Assembly: GCA_964036315.1 (NCBI GenBank)
Contig: OZ038479.1
Span: forward strand, 59,112,746-59,176,745
DNA: 64,000 bases
Reading direction: 5' to 3'
From: Acanthosepion esculentum
Lineage: Eukaryota; Mollusca; Cephalopoda; Sepiida; Sepiidae
In this document: positions 1 to 11,960 of the stretch, piece after piece
Layout: each line of letters opens with the position of its first letter
Position numbering within the stretch: the first letter of the stretch is position 1
Program-made: the position numbers and the translations under genes
Notes under the pieces: generated by a model
What the model saw: the letters and a program-made list of their open reading frames with translations, nothing else
Databases searched by the model: none
Told to the model about the DNA's origin: nothing

Positions 1-40
1 AAGGCCTTCTTAGTCCAGTCATCAGGGAGACTACTGTACA

Positions 41-440
<400 letters not shown>

Positions 441-509
441 ATATATATATGTATATATATACATATGTATATATACATGTATATGTATATATATGTATAT
501 AATTTGTGA

Positions 510-925
510 GGTAAGCTTAGCAACTGGACTTTAAACTAAATGTTTGTAAAATTATATATTGAGATTACAAAAGCTTGTTGCACAGGTTTTAATTTGACAG
601 TCTCCCTATTTTAGGTGTTATTTGCTTCCAGTTTTGTATCAGTATAAAATGAAAAAAAACAAATATGGCAACTCACACCCATTTACTCATCAATATATTA
701 TATAATCTCATTAAAAAGATTTTAACATTGAAATTAATCATTTCATCGAATGTTTCACATTCTTATTTATAATTTTCTCAGTTTACTTTTGTAAAATAAA
801 AACATTTTTCATGTAATATATAATTAAACCGAGCAGACAGTAGCGCATTAATTATATAAATTATTTCATTTTTACTCTAGGTTTTATATTCCAGTTGTTA
901 ACTATTAGTTTAACAAAAACAGGGT
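510..925. repeat. Interspersed repeat R0, part 1
   Basis: This stretch aligns by eye with 15,660-15,905. Shared landmarks are CTTAG-AACTGGA-TTTTAAACTAAA near the start, then AAACCGAG-GGACA-TAGC-CATTAAT, then GTTAACTATTA near the end. Here it is followed by mariner sequence; at 15.9 kb it is not, so the mariner was probably inserted into a resident R0 copy. Confidence 0.7.
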
Positions 926-1042
926 ATGATGGGTAAATTATTGCCATTTTATATTTTTAATTTCCCACATGTGCATTGTCTGTTTTTGATTTTATCAACT
1001 GCACAGGCACAGTCAGGTATTGTCTCTGAGGAAAAGAGTACC

Positions 1043-1659
1043 ATGATGCAATTCACTTTGCCAGAAATTTGGAAATGGTATGCTGTAATGCTTGGCATTC
1101 ATTCTGGAAGCTCCAATATGAACCTTTCAGAATGTTTGGGTGTCAATCTGAAGACAGTACAGAGAATTCAGAAAGAGTTGGATGATAGATCCTGTCAAAA
1201 TCATAGTGTTTTCGAGTGATCACTAGTGATGGTGATATTATGCCTCCATTCATCATTCCACAGTGCCTTGGACTCAACATGGATGCCTACATCAAGTGCC
1301 TTGCGGAGATAGCGTCTCCCAGCAGCCATCCTCTTGACCCAGGGCAGCACTATGTCTAGCAACAGGACTCTGCACCATGCCATACTAGCAGGAGAACCCA
1401 GTCATGACTGTGAGACAATATTTGTGACCACATCACACCTTACATTTGGCCACCTAACTCCCCAGACTGCAATCCCATTTATTATTATGTGTGTAGTGCA
1501 GTTGAGCAAGATACCAACAAAACTCCTTGTAACACCAATGATGAATTGAAGGTGAGGACTATGGCAGTATTCACCAAACAGACTGTTCAGAAGAGTTTCA
1601 GGAGAATCCAGAGTCATCTGGAGGCAGTGATTGAAGCCAATGGTGATTTTATTGAATAA
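1043..1659 (+). pseudogene. Tc1/mariner transposase relic
   Basis: The conceptual product is a DDE transposase of the Tc1/mariner superfamily, which cuts and pastes DNA through terminal inverted repeats. The N-terminal part has a helix-turn-helix stretch (SECLGVNLKTVQRIQKEL, about 1,125-1,185). After a junction near 1,200 the frame continues with catalytic-core blocks: one around QQDSAPCHTSRRTQ (about 1,359-1,400) and one around PPNSPDCNP (about 1,453-1,480). These carry the second and third acidic residues. The C-terminal block ends at AVIEANGDFIE and a stop at 1,657-1,659. The region that should hold the first catalytic Asp is missing between 1,190 and 1,220, and there are in-frame stops near 1,357 and 1,405. 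The copy is dead. The element's ends were not identified. Confidence 0.85.
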
Positions 1660-1794
1660 ATTTACATCTTAGTATTTCAAGATATTTTGGTGTAATTTTG
1701 GTAAATATATCTGCTAAAATAAGATCTGTGTTATTTTCATTTTTGCATAATTTAGACGACAATTTATCCATTGTAGCCTTTATTTCAGTTGCTT

Positions 1795-2110
1795 TTTCAG
1801 ATCAACTTTTAGCTCTCACGTTTCTGCCATTGATGATAGATAAACCCAAGAAGATGGTCTTAGCAATTGATCTTATCTTCTAGGTATTGATGAAAATGAT
1901 TGTTTTTACTTGGCAAAGATGTCTGCAGCAGATAATGGTGCTTCTAAATCTAATTGCATATATTTTCCCAAGATATGACACTCCCTAACATTTTGCTTTT
2001 TAGGTGCTTGTATGATTCTGAAAAATATGTAAATTTTCATTGATAATGATTTGGAAGGTAGGAAAATCCATAAACCTGGATATTTTAAGCACTCTGTATG
2101 AGTTGATAAA
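1795..2110. repeat. Interspersed repeat R0, part 2
   Basis: This aligns with 15,317-15,665. Shared blocks are GATCTTATCTTC, then AGATGTCTGC-GCAG, then CTCCC-AACATTTT-GCTTTT and AATATGTAAATTTTC-TTGAT. In the 15 kb copy this part lies upstream of part 1, whereas here it lies downstream of part 1. The two loci are therefore permuted relative to each other. Confidence 0.65.
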
Positions 2111-2199
2111 TTAAAAAAGAAATTAATGAGAAAAAAAGAAAATATTTTTAAGATATGACCAGTAAGGTAGGTAATTTGAAGAATGAATTGAAAAAAAAA

Positions 2200-3000
2200 T
2201 TCATTTCTAGTTTGAAAAGAGTGATATTTAGAAAAATAATGTTGGATGCAAGAGTTCTCTCCCTTGCATGTACACTTCGTAGTTGTTTTGGACATACGGT
2301 CCTTTAAGAAAAAAACAAAAAAAAACACTTATTAATTTAAAATATACTTGAGGGAATAAGATGAATTGCTCCATTGATAATACTTTTTTTACCCATGCCA
2401 GAAATTATTTATGATCTTTCTTCTTATAAAATGTCTATTTCTTACGAATCCTACTTGATAAAATTGACGAGTCAGTGAGTTAGCTCTTGTCTATTCGATT
2501 CCAGAGTCGGACACTGGGTACTGAACGCTGCCAGTGTCGATTATGGGGAGAAATAAGAAATATTAATTATCGCTTCATTCCGTGTGATAAATCTGAGGAT
2601 TGTAAACACAAGGAACTAAGTTTTGTCTAACACCGCTTAGCTTCTTTTTTTTTTTTGCTTTACATAATCAAGTGGAAGATTTTCTCAAAAATAATTTCCC
2701 ATTTGTATCTTGTTTTTTCCATTTCTAAATTCTTTTGTTTTTGTCATTCGTTTCAATTTCGACATTACTGTATGAACTGAACGAACAATACAAAAGTTGG
2801 GTAGTTTGACAGAGAAATCCCAACAAAATCTTTTGAGCACAAAGAAATCATCTCGTTTTATTTTTCATCCCATTTTTTTTTTAGAGAGTGAAAAAGGTAA
2901 GTGGAAATCTACGAATAATTTTGATATAACAAAAAAAAAAAATGTAATTTTTATTTTTATAATATTTTGTGCTGTTAGCTAGCATCACAGTTTTAAATGA
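2200..3000 (+). repeat. R1 repeat copy 1: possible ZNF promoter and first exon, with splice donor
   Basis: First of seven R1 copies. In order it shows an AGAGTTCTCTCCCTTG-like 5' part, CAGAGTCGGACACTGGGTAC (2,502-2,521), AACACAAGGAACTAAG-TTTGTCTAACACCGC, GTCATTCGTTTCAATTTCGAC, GAACTGAACGAACAATACAA, and GAGAAATCCCAACAAAATC. It ends at AAAAAGGTAAGTGG, a near-consensus splice donor (exon end 2,896, GT at 2,897). No long ORF is present. Because R1 occurs upstream of several ZNF last exons, I infer a non-coding first exon; a plain interspersed repeat is the alternative. Confidence 0.65.
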
Positions 3001-3049
3001 AAGTTCTTTTAGGATTTTATCTTCACAGTTTTTTTTAATAAGTTTGCTT

Positions 3050-4040
3050 TAATAAAATTTTTGTCCCTCGTCTCTTCCATACTTTTCTAGTAGTAGTAGT
3101 ATTGAGTTTGACCTTAACAACGAAAATGCAAACAGAATTAATTTTAAGGTCAGCAGAATCTCTTTTCGTTCCTCTCCGGAGAAGAAAAGACAACTCGACC
3201 CCTCACCACCACGTATTTCTCAGCTACCTAACGAGAAGCTACAAATGTACTTTGCGACTATGCCTCTGTCTCTCTTTTTCTTTCTTTTTTTTTTCTTTTT
3301 CTTTTTTTCAAGTTTTTATATGGAGAAATAAATTGTCAACTCATATTAATGAAAGCTGACCCTCGATTTATGTATCCTATGCAAAACTAATTTCAAAGTG
3401 AGAAAATGAGCTTCTACAAGTGGGCTCCCTCTGGAGTTGAAGCTTCCAACCAGTGGAATTGATGGCTGCCTCATTGGTAATACTCTGGTGATGAGGCTGC
3501 TTCTGACTCACTACACCTGTCACTCAGCACTCACTGGCTCTTTTTCTTCTGAGTTTGAGTTAAATAAATTTGTCCCTCATCCCTTCTATAATTTTCAAAT
3601 AGTATTGAGTTTGACCTCCCAATCAAAATCCATACAGACAATTTTAAGGTCAACAGAGTTTATTCTAGTTCCTTTCCAGGGACAAGAAGAAAACTTGACC
3701 TCCCCACCATCACATATTCTTCATCAGCTAAATGAGAGTCTACAAATGCCTTGGTCTATATTCTTTTCATTTTATAAGGAGAAATAAATTTGTCAATTCT
3801 TATTAATGAAAGCTCACCCTAATGGAAATTTTTGGGTGCTCCCACCATTTATGAATATGATACAAAAAACTAATTTTCATATGAGAATATGAGCTTCTAC
3901 AAGTGGGCTCCTTCTGGAATTGATGCCCCCCGCCCACCAGTGGAATTGATGGCTACTTCTGATTCATTACAGCTCTCACTATGTTATGGCCCTTTTACGT
4001 TCTTGTGTTTGAAACCCCTGCTTCAGAAAGTGAACGATTA
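3050..4040 (+). repeat. Two-copy tandem duplication, period about 0.5 kb
   Basis: TTTGTCCCTC begins near 3,060 and again near 3,568. ATTGAGTTTGACC recurs at 3,102 and 3,605, and CTTCTACAAGTGGGCTCC at 3,411 and 3,893. Each copy also holds GGAGAAATAAATT-GTCAA and CCAGTGGAATTGATGGCT. Copies differ by many substitutions and small indels, so the duplication is old. Three short ORFs here (85-116 aa) are not conserved between copies in frame and are not called genes. Confidence 0.85.
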
Positions 4041-5085
4041 TGGCCCTCAACAATTTTGTGTCCCTTTTAGCTCTAAGAAACTTTTAACAAAAAACAACAA
4101 ATTTAAAATTCTCTTTAAAATCCAGTATTTGTCCTCGAGATGTGTTTCAAATTCTATTAGTAAATTAAAGATTAATTAACTGGATTTTAAAAAACTAAAA
4201 GTAATGCTTACAATGCATGCTAGCCTGTGAGCTCAAAGGACATGACAGAAAGACTGCAATTCTAGCCCTGTCTGAAAAACACAGGAAAGGGCAAAAATAA
4301 AACCTAAAGAAGTACAGAAGGCTATGAGTGCAATAATCAAGAATCTGTTATTTATATTTAAGACTAAATGTTCTTTAACCTTATATAACCAGTTTAAGAA
4401 AAAAAAATTTCTCTATACACTTTGAGTAAACTTAGTATGATGAATAATTTTATTTTTGATACTAACTGAATGGGACACATGAAATTAGATTAATATCACG
4501 ATACTCCTCTGATATTGAATAGTAATCAGCCAGCATGAGATATCAGAATTATTTCCCTTTTGTACATCCATACCAAAAGTAATCTAACAGTTGCTATAAG
4601 GAAAAAATAAAATATAATTCTTTTAAAAAAGGTTCACAGTCAAAAATGACATTAAACTCTTTTTAAATCTTCTAACATGTTCTTATTTAATAAAATAAAG
4701 TATGGTGATGAACTGCAATGGGATTAATTTCAAAATTACACTGAAAAATTATAATTTTTAAAAAAAATAAATATTAAATTTGTATTTTTCCTGTTGAATC
4801 TGAGAAAAAATAAGCACCAATTCTAAAATATGTATCTATATATGTTTTGTGTTTTACTGAATTGTCTTTGGCAAGATGTGGGCTGAATTTTCCATCTGTT
4901 CACACTCAATATTACATAATTTGTTTTACTGAACTAATATCTTTTTATAACAAAAATAGTTTGGATAAATACTCACCACTAAATTAAAAACTACACGTGA
5001 TATCAGAATGCTGTGTGGAACATATCACTGAAAAATGTTTTCATAATTGTTTTTTAATAATAAAATAACATATTCAGTAAAATAT
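4041..5085. other. Gene-free AT-rich stretch
   Basis: I see no ORF with family resemblance and no clear repeat. A and T homopolymers and short direct repeats are the only texture. Confidence 0.6.
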
Positions 5086-5640
5086 TTATTCACCATAAGT
5101 CCTCAGTGACATTTGAATTGGATAATTCCCAGGTTTTATAACAGATGGTATCGATTTTTTACTTACATTATAAGAAAAAAAAATTATCCTTTTTGGTTTG
5201 GTAGTACCTCGTATCATATATTCGGGATTCGGGCATAGCCAGTTACTGGGGAGAAATGTCAGGTATCTATTTTTGAAGAATTTAACTCTGTAAGTGCCAA
5301 GAAATGTAAATATTTTAAACAAAAGGAACTAAACCATGTCTAATACTCTATCCTTGTATCCATCTGTCATTATCAAGCAAAACTTTCTCAAGAGTAATTC
5401 ATGTTTTGATTGTGTTTTTCCATTTCTTATTTCTTTCTTTCCTTTCAATTTGGTCATTATTATATGAATGGAATGATCAATATGAGAAATAAAAATTTAG
5501 GAGATTGGCAGAAATCTCAATGATATCATTTGAACACAAACAAAATCATACTGTTTTGTTTTTCTCATTGAAGTGGAAGAATACAGATAATTATGACATA
5601 AAAAAAGAGGAAAGAATTCTTTATTTAATTGATTTCTCTC
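5086..5640 (+). repeat. R1 repeat copy 2, donor lost
   Basis: This copy keeps AAAAGGAACTAAA, GTCTAATACTCTATCC, the GTCATTATTATATGAA-like core, and CATTTGAACACAAA. At the place where other copies read CTAAAAAGGTAAGTGG it reads CTCATTGAAGTGGAAG (about 5,564-5,579). A small deletion has removed the GT donor. It lies closest to ZNF A but could not splice at the usual site. Confidence 0.7.
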
Positions 5641-5699
5641 TCTCTCTTTAACACTATTTTTCTGGGGCAAGTTGTCTTTTCACAAAAATAAATGTAAAA

Positions 5700-5760
5700 T
5701 CAGTGTGTTGCCATAAGCAAGCTGGGAGGTAACCAAGTTCTACTGGGATTATGTTATGTA
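5700..5760. repeat. Short dispersed repeat (pair with 9,230-9,295)
   Basis: The block AAGCTGGGAGGTAACCAA-TTCTA-TGGGATTA-TTATGT-GTCATTGT is shared with about 9,240-9,290. It marks an old duplication or a small unclassified repeat. Confidence 0.6.
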
Positions 5761-6116
5761 GTCATTGTAAAGTCAGTTGTGATTTTATTTTCTCATAAAC
5801 TATACTCAAGATTATATTCAAGGCATTTTCTTTTTTAATGTTTTTTGTTCATTTGTTTTTATTTTTTAATTATTTTTTTCAATGAAAAACTTCCACTTGA
5901 CCATTTCAATACTGGATTATTTTAAAGATTCTCACTTTGACAGATAAAAAGATGAGAAAAAGACATAGGAACTGTTGGATGATAATAATTTAATTTTCAA
6001 AATAAGGTTGAATTATAGTAAACAATTGAAAAGCCATTATTTTTCGTAACAAGAAAGTTACAACTCATTTTTAAAAACAAAATCTTTATTTTTGCTCATT
6101 TTTTAGTGAATATGTG

Positions 6117-8480
6117 CAGGTACCTTAAAAAATGATATTTTTTAATCATAACCACAATTTGAGAGCCATGATAATTCTTTATAAAGAATAATTAGTTTTA
6201 TCATCAAAATCTTTATTATTAAAAGAAAAGACCAAAAGATTTCTTGACTACTTAATTATATTTTTTAATCCTTTTTTAGAATGTTTGAAAGTTTGGTTAA
6301 AAATTTTAGTTTTCTTGCATCAGCAGGCAGAGTATAAATTATTATAGTAAATTTTAGCTTCTTTTTTGCTGTAAAAACACATTGATCTCAAAATTCTTGC
6401 AAAAATCAAATGTCAGATTTTAATGAAACTCTGTACTTATTCACAAATGAATTAAATTATTTTAGAAATGTTTTTTTATTTTTAGCAAATCTTGGTCAAA
6501 AATGTTTTTTACATGTATTACACCCCACTTAATTTTATAAAAATTTGAGCAATTCAATGGTGTAACACCTAATAAAACCAGAACTCCTTGCAGAATTTAA
6601 CTTATTAATTTCTTTTTGTAAAAACTCTGCTCTGAATATAAAATAAAAATGCAATAAAACTATGACATTATTGTTGTTAAAAAAAAATATTTTTCAATGA
6701 ATAATGAATTTTTACAAAAAATTGTTAGCACTTTTTAAAGTTTTAATTAGAATAAAATATAAAATTTTAAATCTTTTAAAATGCTGTTTCAAAGGTGTAA
6801 TGGTTAGGGGATATATTAAATAAAAACTCTACTAATCATAAATCGAAAAGCTTATTACAATTTAAGATGTTCAGTATTTTAAATAGAATTTTGAATCTTT
6901 TTGTATTTGTATAAACATGCTGATTTTTGTAGATACGGAAGTTTACACACAATATTATCAGAAAATAAGAGTGATGGCTATAGTAAATTTAAAGCCAAAT
7001 TATATAAAATTCAATAAAATAGATTACAGGAAATAGTTTTAATATTACCAAGTACTTAAAAATTATATAAAGAATGTTATATGTGTCATGTAATTAGTAA
7101 TTATTAAAAAAAACTTTTAATTGCTTTTATGAAGAAGATCTATTATGGACACTATTATTATAAAAAAAAAGTTTTCCAGTGAATAATGAATTTTACAAGA
7201 ATTGTTTATATTTTTTTTTTAAATTTTAGTTATAGTAATTTATAGAGTTTCAAATCTTTTAAATTTCGGCATTATTTTCTGCCTTTTAGGTGATATTGTT
7301 ATTAAGTAAAAACCTACATTTCATAATGAAGAATCATCAAGCACCAATATATTTTTTTAATTTTCATATGTATAAACATGCTGATTTTTGTAGGTATGGG
7401 TGTTCATACAGAAAATAAGACTGATAACTATGGTAAATTTAAAACCAAAATATCTAAAATTCAATAAACATTAGATTACCAAGAATACTTACCCTAAATT
7501 TTTAAGATTACTGAGTACTTAAAAATGATATTAAAAAATGTGCACACACTATGATCCTAAATTACATATTACACATATATCCACCATAGGAAAACATGAG
7601 ATAAACATCATGCTGTTGACATGCCAACACCATAAATAAAAAGTTACCGCCATTTTAAAAAAGATGCATTTCTGTGATATTTTAAACCAAAAGTAATATT
7701 GTTTTAAATCAGAATAATTAAACTTTAAATCAGCTAATATATTCATTTTTTTAATACAGCAAAATATTTTGCTTATTGGAAATATTAAATTTAATCTATT
7801 ATTTTGAAATTCAAGCCAAATTAAAAGCTTCAAGAAAGATTTTACATTTTTAAAAATTCATTTTTATCTTTAGGTATGATAAATCTGTAGTGGTACCTTG
7901 AGTTTATGCATCAGTGGGTGACCATAAATTAGCATAGAAAATTTTATCACGTTTGGCAGTGAAAAACACATTGATTTGGAAATTCTTACAAAAATCAAAT
8001 ACTTGTTGAATTTTACTGAAATACTTGGGACTTATTCAGTAATTATTTTAGAAATGTTCATATTTATAAAATCTTGTTAAAAATTTTTTTACATCTATTA
8101 CCAATCCTCTCTCCTTACCACCACCACTTATTTAATTTTATGAAATTTGAGAAATTCATTTTGTCCATCTTAATGTTTATATTAGTTATAAGCAGAAGTC
8201 TTTGGACAATTTAAATCATCATGTTTTTTTCAAACAGGATGCACAGTTACCAAAAATCTATTCTCAATCATAAAATAGAATGCAATAAAATCTAAGACAT
8301 TATTTAATTACAAAACTTTTTATTGCTTCTATGTATAAGATATATTATAGCCACCATTCTCTTAAGAAAACAATTTTTTCAGTGAATAATGGATTTTCCA
8401 AAGAATTGTTTTCAGTGTTAAAAATTTCAGTTATAATAATTTGTGAAGTTTTAAATTTTTAAAATTTTCGCAATAACAAT
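6117..8480 (-). repeat. R2-family fragments, nested or duplicated, - orientation
   Basis: It begins at a GGTACCTTA end-like motif (6,119). It then follows the R2 order in reverse: TTTATCATCAAAATCTTTATTATTA, then TTGCATCAGCAGGCAGAGTATAAATTA, GATTTTAATGAAACT, CACCCCACTTAATTTTAT, and GCTGATTTTTGTAGATACGG. A second run of the later blocks occurs at 7,150-7,550, and a third start with GTGGTACCTTGAG at 7,890. None carries a credible ORF. Compare 60,880-63,832. Confidence 0.65.
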
Positions 8481-9739
8481 TTATAATTTCTAGTGATTTA
8501 ATTGATTTAAATTCATAGAGTTGAAACTTGGTAGCAATAGTTAATATTTGGTGTAGATTACAAAAATATAAACAGCTTATGTATGTCTTATATACTTTTA
8601 GTTTTATACAGACCTGAAATTGGCCTATATATCAAAATTCAAAAAGACACTGTTCATTTCGAGAGCTTCTCATTTCACACAGCATCAAAATCATTTATAA
8701 CCTAATAGGCTATTTCTGTGCAGGAAGCATATTCATTCCTGTTATAGGAATGTCACTACTACCATTTTGGAAAATGCTTGATTTTTGAGGACAAACTTCT
8801 ATCTCAGGTTAAAACATCATTTTTAAGAGTGACTTGTTATGCTGAAATTGTTTTTAGTTTATTTTATCACTTTATTGATTTGATACTTCAGATAATATGA
8901 AGCTGAAAGTTGGTACCCCCATACTTTTCTATTCAAAGAAACTATTTTGGGATTAATTTTACCTTTGATCTTAATTATGTATGTGATATAAGCCCTTAAA
9001 TATAATTGAAAAATGCTTGATTCCTTTTAGATATTTTTATTTTTAAGTAAATGAAGTCAAAATAGGGAAAATGTATCACTATAATCCCCAGTTGGCTGGA
9101 CAGTCATCACTACTGTTTCTCATTTTGGTAGCATTTTGTTGATCTCTTGTTTCCTGATCCAGTGTTACCAAAAATGTTATATTCTTGGTGTTATCACTTG
9201 GTGGTGTTTTTATCTTCACAACCATTGTATGTTGATATAAACAAGCTGGGCGGTAACCAAATTCTATGGGGATTACATTATGTGGTCATTGTGATTCTGC
9301 CAAGATTTCAGGTATGAAATCCTTGCAACCATGCTAAGTTGTTTGTTGAAAAATAATTTTCATGACACAAACCAACACTGTTGACATCTAACAATGGGTT
9401 TAATGAAAAAAGAAAATGAAGGACTTCAAAGTATATCAGGAATCAAGAATTGAATCTTTCTATGTAGCCTTGTTGATATCCTTGTAGCAGAAAAACAATT
9501 TCAAGCAGTTTTTCCTAATAAATATAGATGTCAGAACAGAATGGAAGCAAGTGGTGGATTAAAACCAGACAGCCTTTCTTGTCAACCAGTCTCTCTATCA
9601 TTGACTGGTCTATATAAGAAATCCATAAACCACCTGCATTGATTTATTGACTGTATTTGATGAGACATCATGACCTTTCTTTGTTTGAACCCTAGATGCC
9701 TCTTTTGCAGTCTGTTGTAAGTTCGAAACAAGTTGGTTG
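8481..9739. other. No gene recognised; short repeat only
   Basis: Besides the short repeat shared with 5.7 kb (at 9,230-9,295), I see no ORF over about 60 codons with family resemblance and no TE protein trace. Confidence 0.55.
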
Positions 9740-9905
9740 AATGTCAAATAATAAAGTATTCTACAGAAGCAATATGTTACTCTGTACTCTCTTCATTTCC
9801 CTTAGTTCCACTTCAGATTAGTTTTCCATCATTCTAGTATTACTATCAAACAAGAAGCAGTTGGACATTCAATGATTTTCCATTACAAATTTATCAACCT
9901 GTGTG
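9740..9905. repeat. Dispersed repeat R3 copy 1
   Basis: Shares AGAAGCAATATGTTACTCT, CAGATTA-TTTTCC, TTACTATCAAACAAGAAGCA and TTACAAATTTATCAA with 55,975-56,092. Copy 2 is missing about 20 bases in the middle. No coding sequence. Confidence 0.75.
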
Positions 9906-10634
9906 AAATAAAAGAAAACAGAATTTACTTTTCTCTTTGAGAAATAATGACAAATTATATAGGATTCTATTAAGTATTTTACATGAACAATAAACATGTA
10001 AATAATATGTGTAGTGAGCAGTTTATTATTGCAACATAAAATTAGAAATCAGATCTTCATAACTATTGATATCTAAAGAATGCAAAAAAATTATTTAAAT
10101 ATGTCAAAATGATTTCATTTATTCTTTTACATCTCTGTGCAGATAAGATCATTTATATATTGAACAAATTGTGACAGTAAAGCAATCTTGTTTCACTGCA
10201 AAATATTTGCTCTCTACTGGCTGCTGTTGACACATTAGTTAACTAACCTTATTATACAATTACATGTATACCATAATATAAACTGCTTTCATATATTATT
10301 CAGTAACTAATTTAATATACCTTTTATTCCTTTTTGTTATTCACAGATGTTCTGGCTGTGCAAAAATTGCAGTGGTTATTATTGAGAATTTCAATGAAGA
10401 AAAAACATTTCACCCTCCATGAAGAACAAAAATTATTTTCTACACTTCATGTAAAATTTATGGATCTGCATTTTCAAAAGCATGACAATGAAATTTAACT
10501 AGTAAGAAATGGTTTACTTTGAAATGTGTACTTTCTCTTTCCTACAAAAACCATACAGTGTTATATTTGAATAAACTAGGGACAGGCCATATTCATGTGA
10601 CATTTGCTAATTGTAATGTCGGACAATAGGACAA

Positions 10635-11258
10635 ATGGAAACGCACATTAGAAAGAAACCGTACTCTTGTGAAGATTGTGGATCTGCATTTTCACAGAAG
10701 TCCTATTTGGTGAGGCATATACGTACACATACTGGAGAGAAACCATATTCTTGTGAAGTTTGTGGAGCTGCATTTTCACGGAAATCAAATTTGGTGGTAC
10801 ATATGCGAACACACACTGGAGAGAAACCATATTCTTGTGATGTTTGTGGATCTGCATTTTCACGGAAGTCACATTTGATCTTTCATATGCGTACTCACAC
10901 TGGAGAGAAACCTTATTCATGTGAAGTTTGTAGGTCTGCATTTTCACGGAAGTCAGATTTAGTGAATCATATTCGTACTCACACTGGCGAGAAACCTTAT
11001 TCTTGCGAAGTTTGTGGATCTGCATTTTCATGGAGGCCAAATTTGATGAAGCATAAGCGAACACACACTGGAGAGAAACCGTATTCTTGTGATATCTGCG
11101 GATCTGCATTTGCACTGAAGTCAGAGTTGGTCAGTCATATGCGTACTCATACTGGCGAGAAACCTTATTCTTGTGAAGTATGTGGATCTGCATTTTCATG
11201 GAGGTCAAATATGGTGAAACATATGCAAACACACTGTAGAAAAACTGTATTCTTGTGA
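10635..11258 (+). CDS. C2H2 zinc-finger protein A, seven fingers, truncated array
   Basis: The 207-residue product is almost entirely seven tandem C2H2 fingers (C-x2-C-x12-H-x3-H) joined by HTGEKP linkers, after a short METHIRKKP leader. Such proteins normally act in the nucleus as sequence-specific DNA binders; no KRAB, BTB, SCAN or ZAD domain is visible. Helix residues -1,2,3,6 read by eye are QSYR, RSNV, RSHF, RSDN, WPNK, LSES and WSNK, so each finger differs in its base-contact set. The start is chosen because loci B, C and D start at the same homologous ATG. The last residues (CRKTVFL) come from a frameshift: the linker should read ACACACACTGGA-like but two bases are missing near 11,231. 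A TGA follows, although finger-like sequence continues downstream. It may be a functional short protein or an early pseudogene. Confidence 0.8.
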   Translation: METHIRKKPYSCEDCGSAFSQKSYLVRHIRTHTGEKPYSCEVCGAAFSRKSNLVVHMRTHTGEKPYSCDVCGSAFSRKSHLIFHMRTHTGEKPYSCEVCRSAFSRKSDLVNHIRTHTGEKPYSCEVCGSAFSWRPNLMKHKRTHTGEKPYSCDICGSAFALKSELVSHMRTHTGEKPYSCEVCGSAFSWRSNMVKHMQTHCRKTVFL

Positions 11259-11960
11259 AGTTTGCAGATCTGAATTTTTTGCAGTAGCCAGATTTGGTCA
11301 TTCACATATATACTCACACTGGAGAGAGACCACAGTCTTGTGAACTTTGTAGGTCTGGATTTGTGTAGAAGTCAAGTTTTGTGAGGCACATGTGAAGACT
11401 CACTGATGAGAAACCATATTCATGTGAACTTTTTGGGTCATCATTTTTTGCAAAGTCATTTGTTGAGATATATGTTGACACATTGGACACTAATTGAAGT
11501 TTTGGTGAGTTGTCTGTATACACGCTGGAGAAATAACATATCCTTGTGATGTTTGTGTATATGGATTTTCAGACAAATCAGTTTTGTTGCATGATGTGAA
11601 TACACAATGTATAGGAATGTTATCTTAGTGCATATTTACTTTCAGCATTAGTAGAAAATTCAGTTTTAGTGCATCATGTTTATACCTACACATATGAAAA
11701 AATCATATTAAGAGGTTTATGGATATACTTTATCTGAGAAGTCATTTTTTGTGTTTGATATGGTTCATATACTTGTAAAATGTGTAAAATATTGTTTTCA
11801 AATACTGCAAAGTTCAATAGACATAGATACTGGAGAGAAACCATATTTTTCTGAAATATATTTTCTGTGAATTTCCAGATAAGAAGCCACTTTAAAATGC
11901 ACCCTGCTCATAAATCTTGGTCATGTGAAGCAACATCTTTTTGAAATTTTTCATTTAAAA
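11225..11960 (+). pseudogene. Decayed zinc fingers after ORF A
   Basis: In the shifted frame the sequence keeps finger landmarks: TTCTTGTGAAGTTTGCAG (about 11,248), CACACTGGAGAGAGACC (about 11,315), GTGAACTTTGTAGGTCTGG, CACTGATGAGAAACCATATT, GTGATGTTTGTGTATATGG and later ACTGGAGAGAAACCATATTT (11,830). Stops and indels interrupt every unit. The ancestral array was therefore at least four or five fingers longer. Confidence 0.8.
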
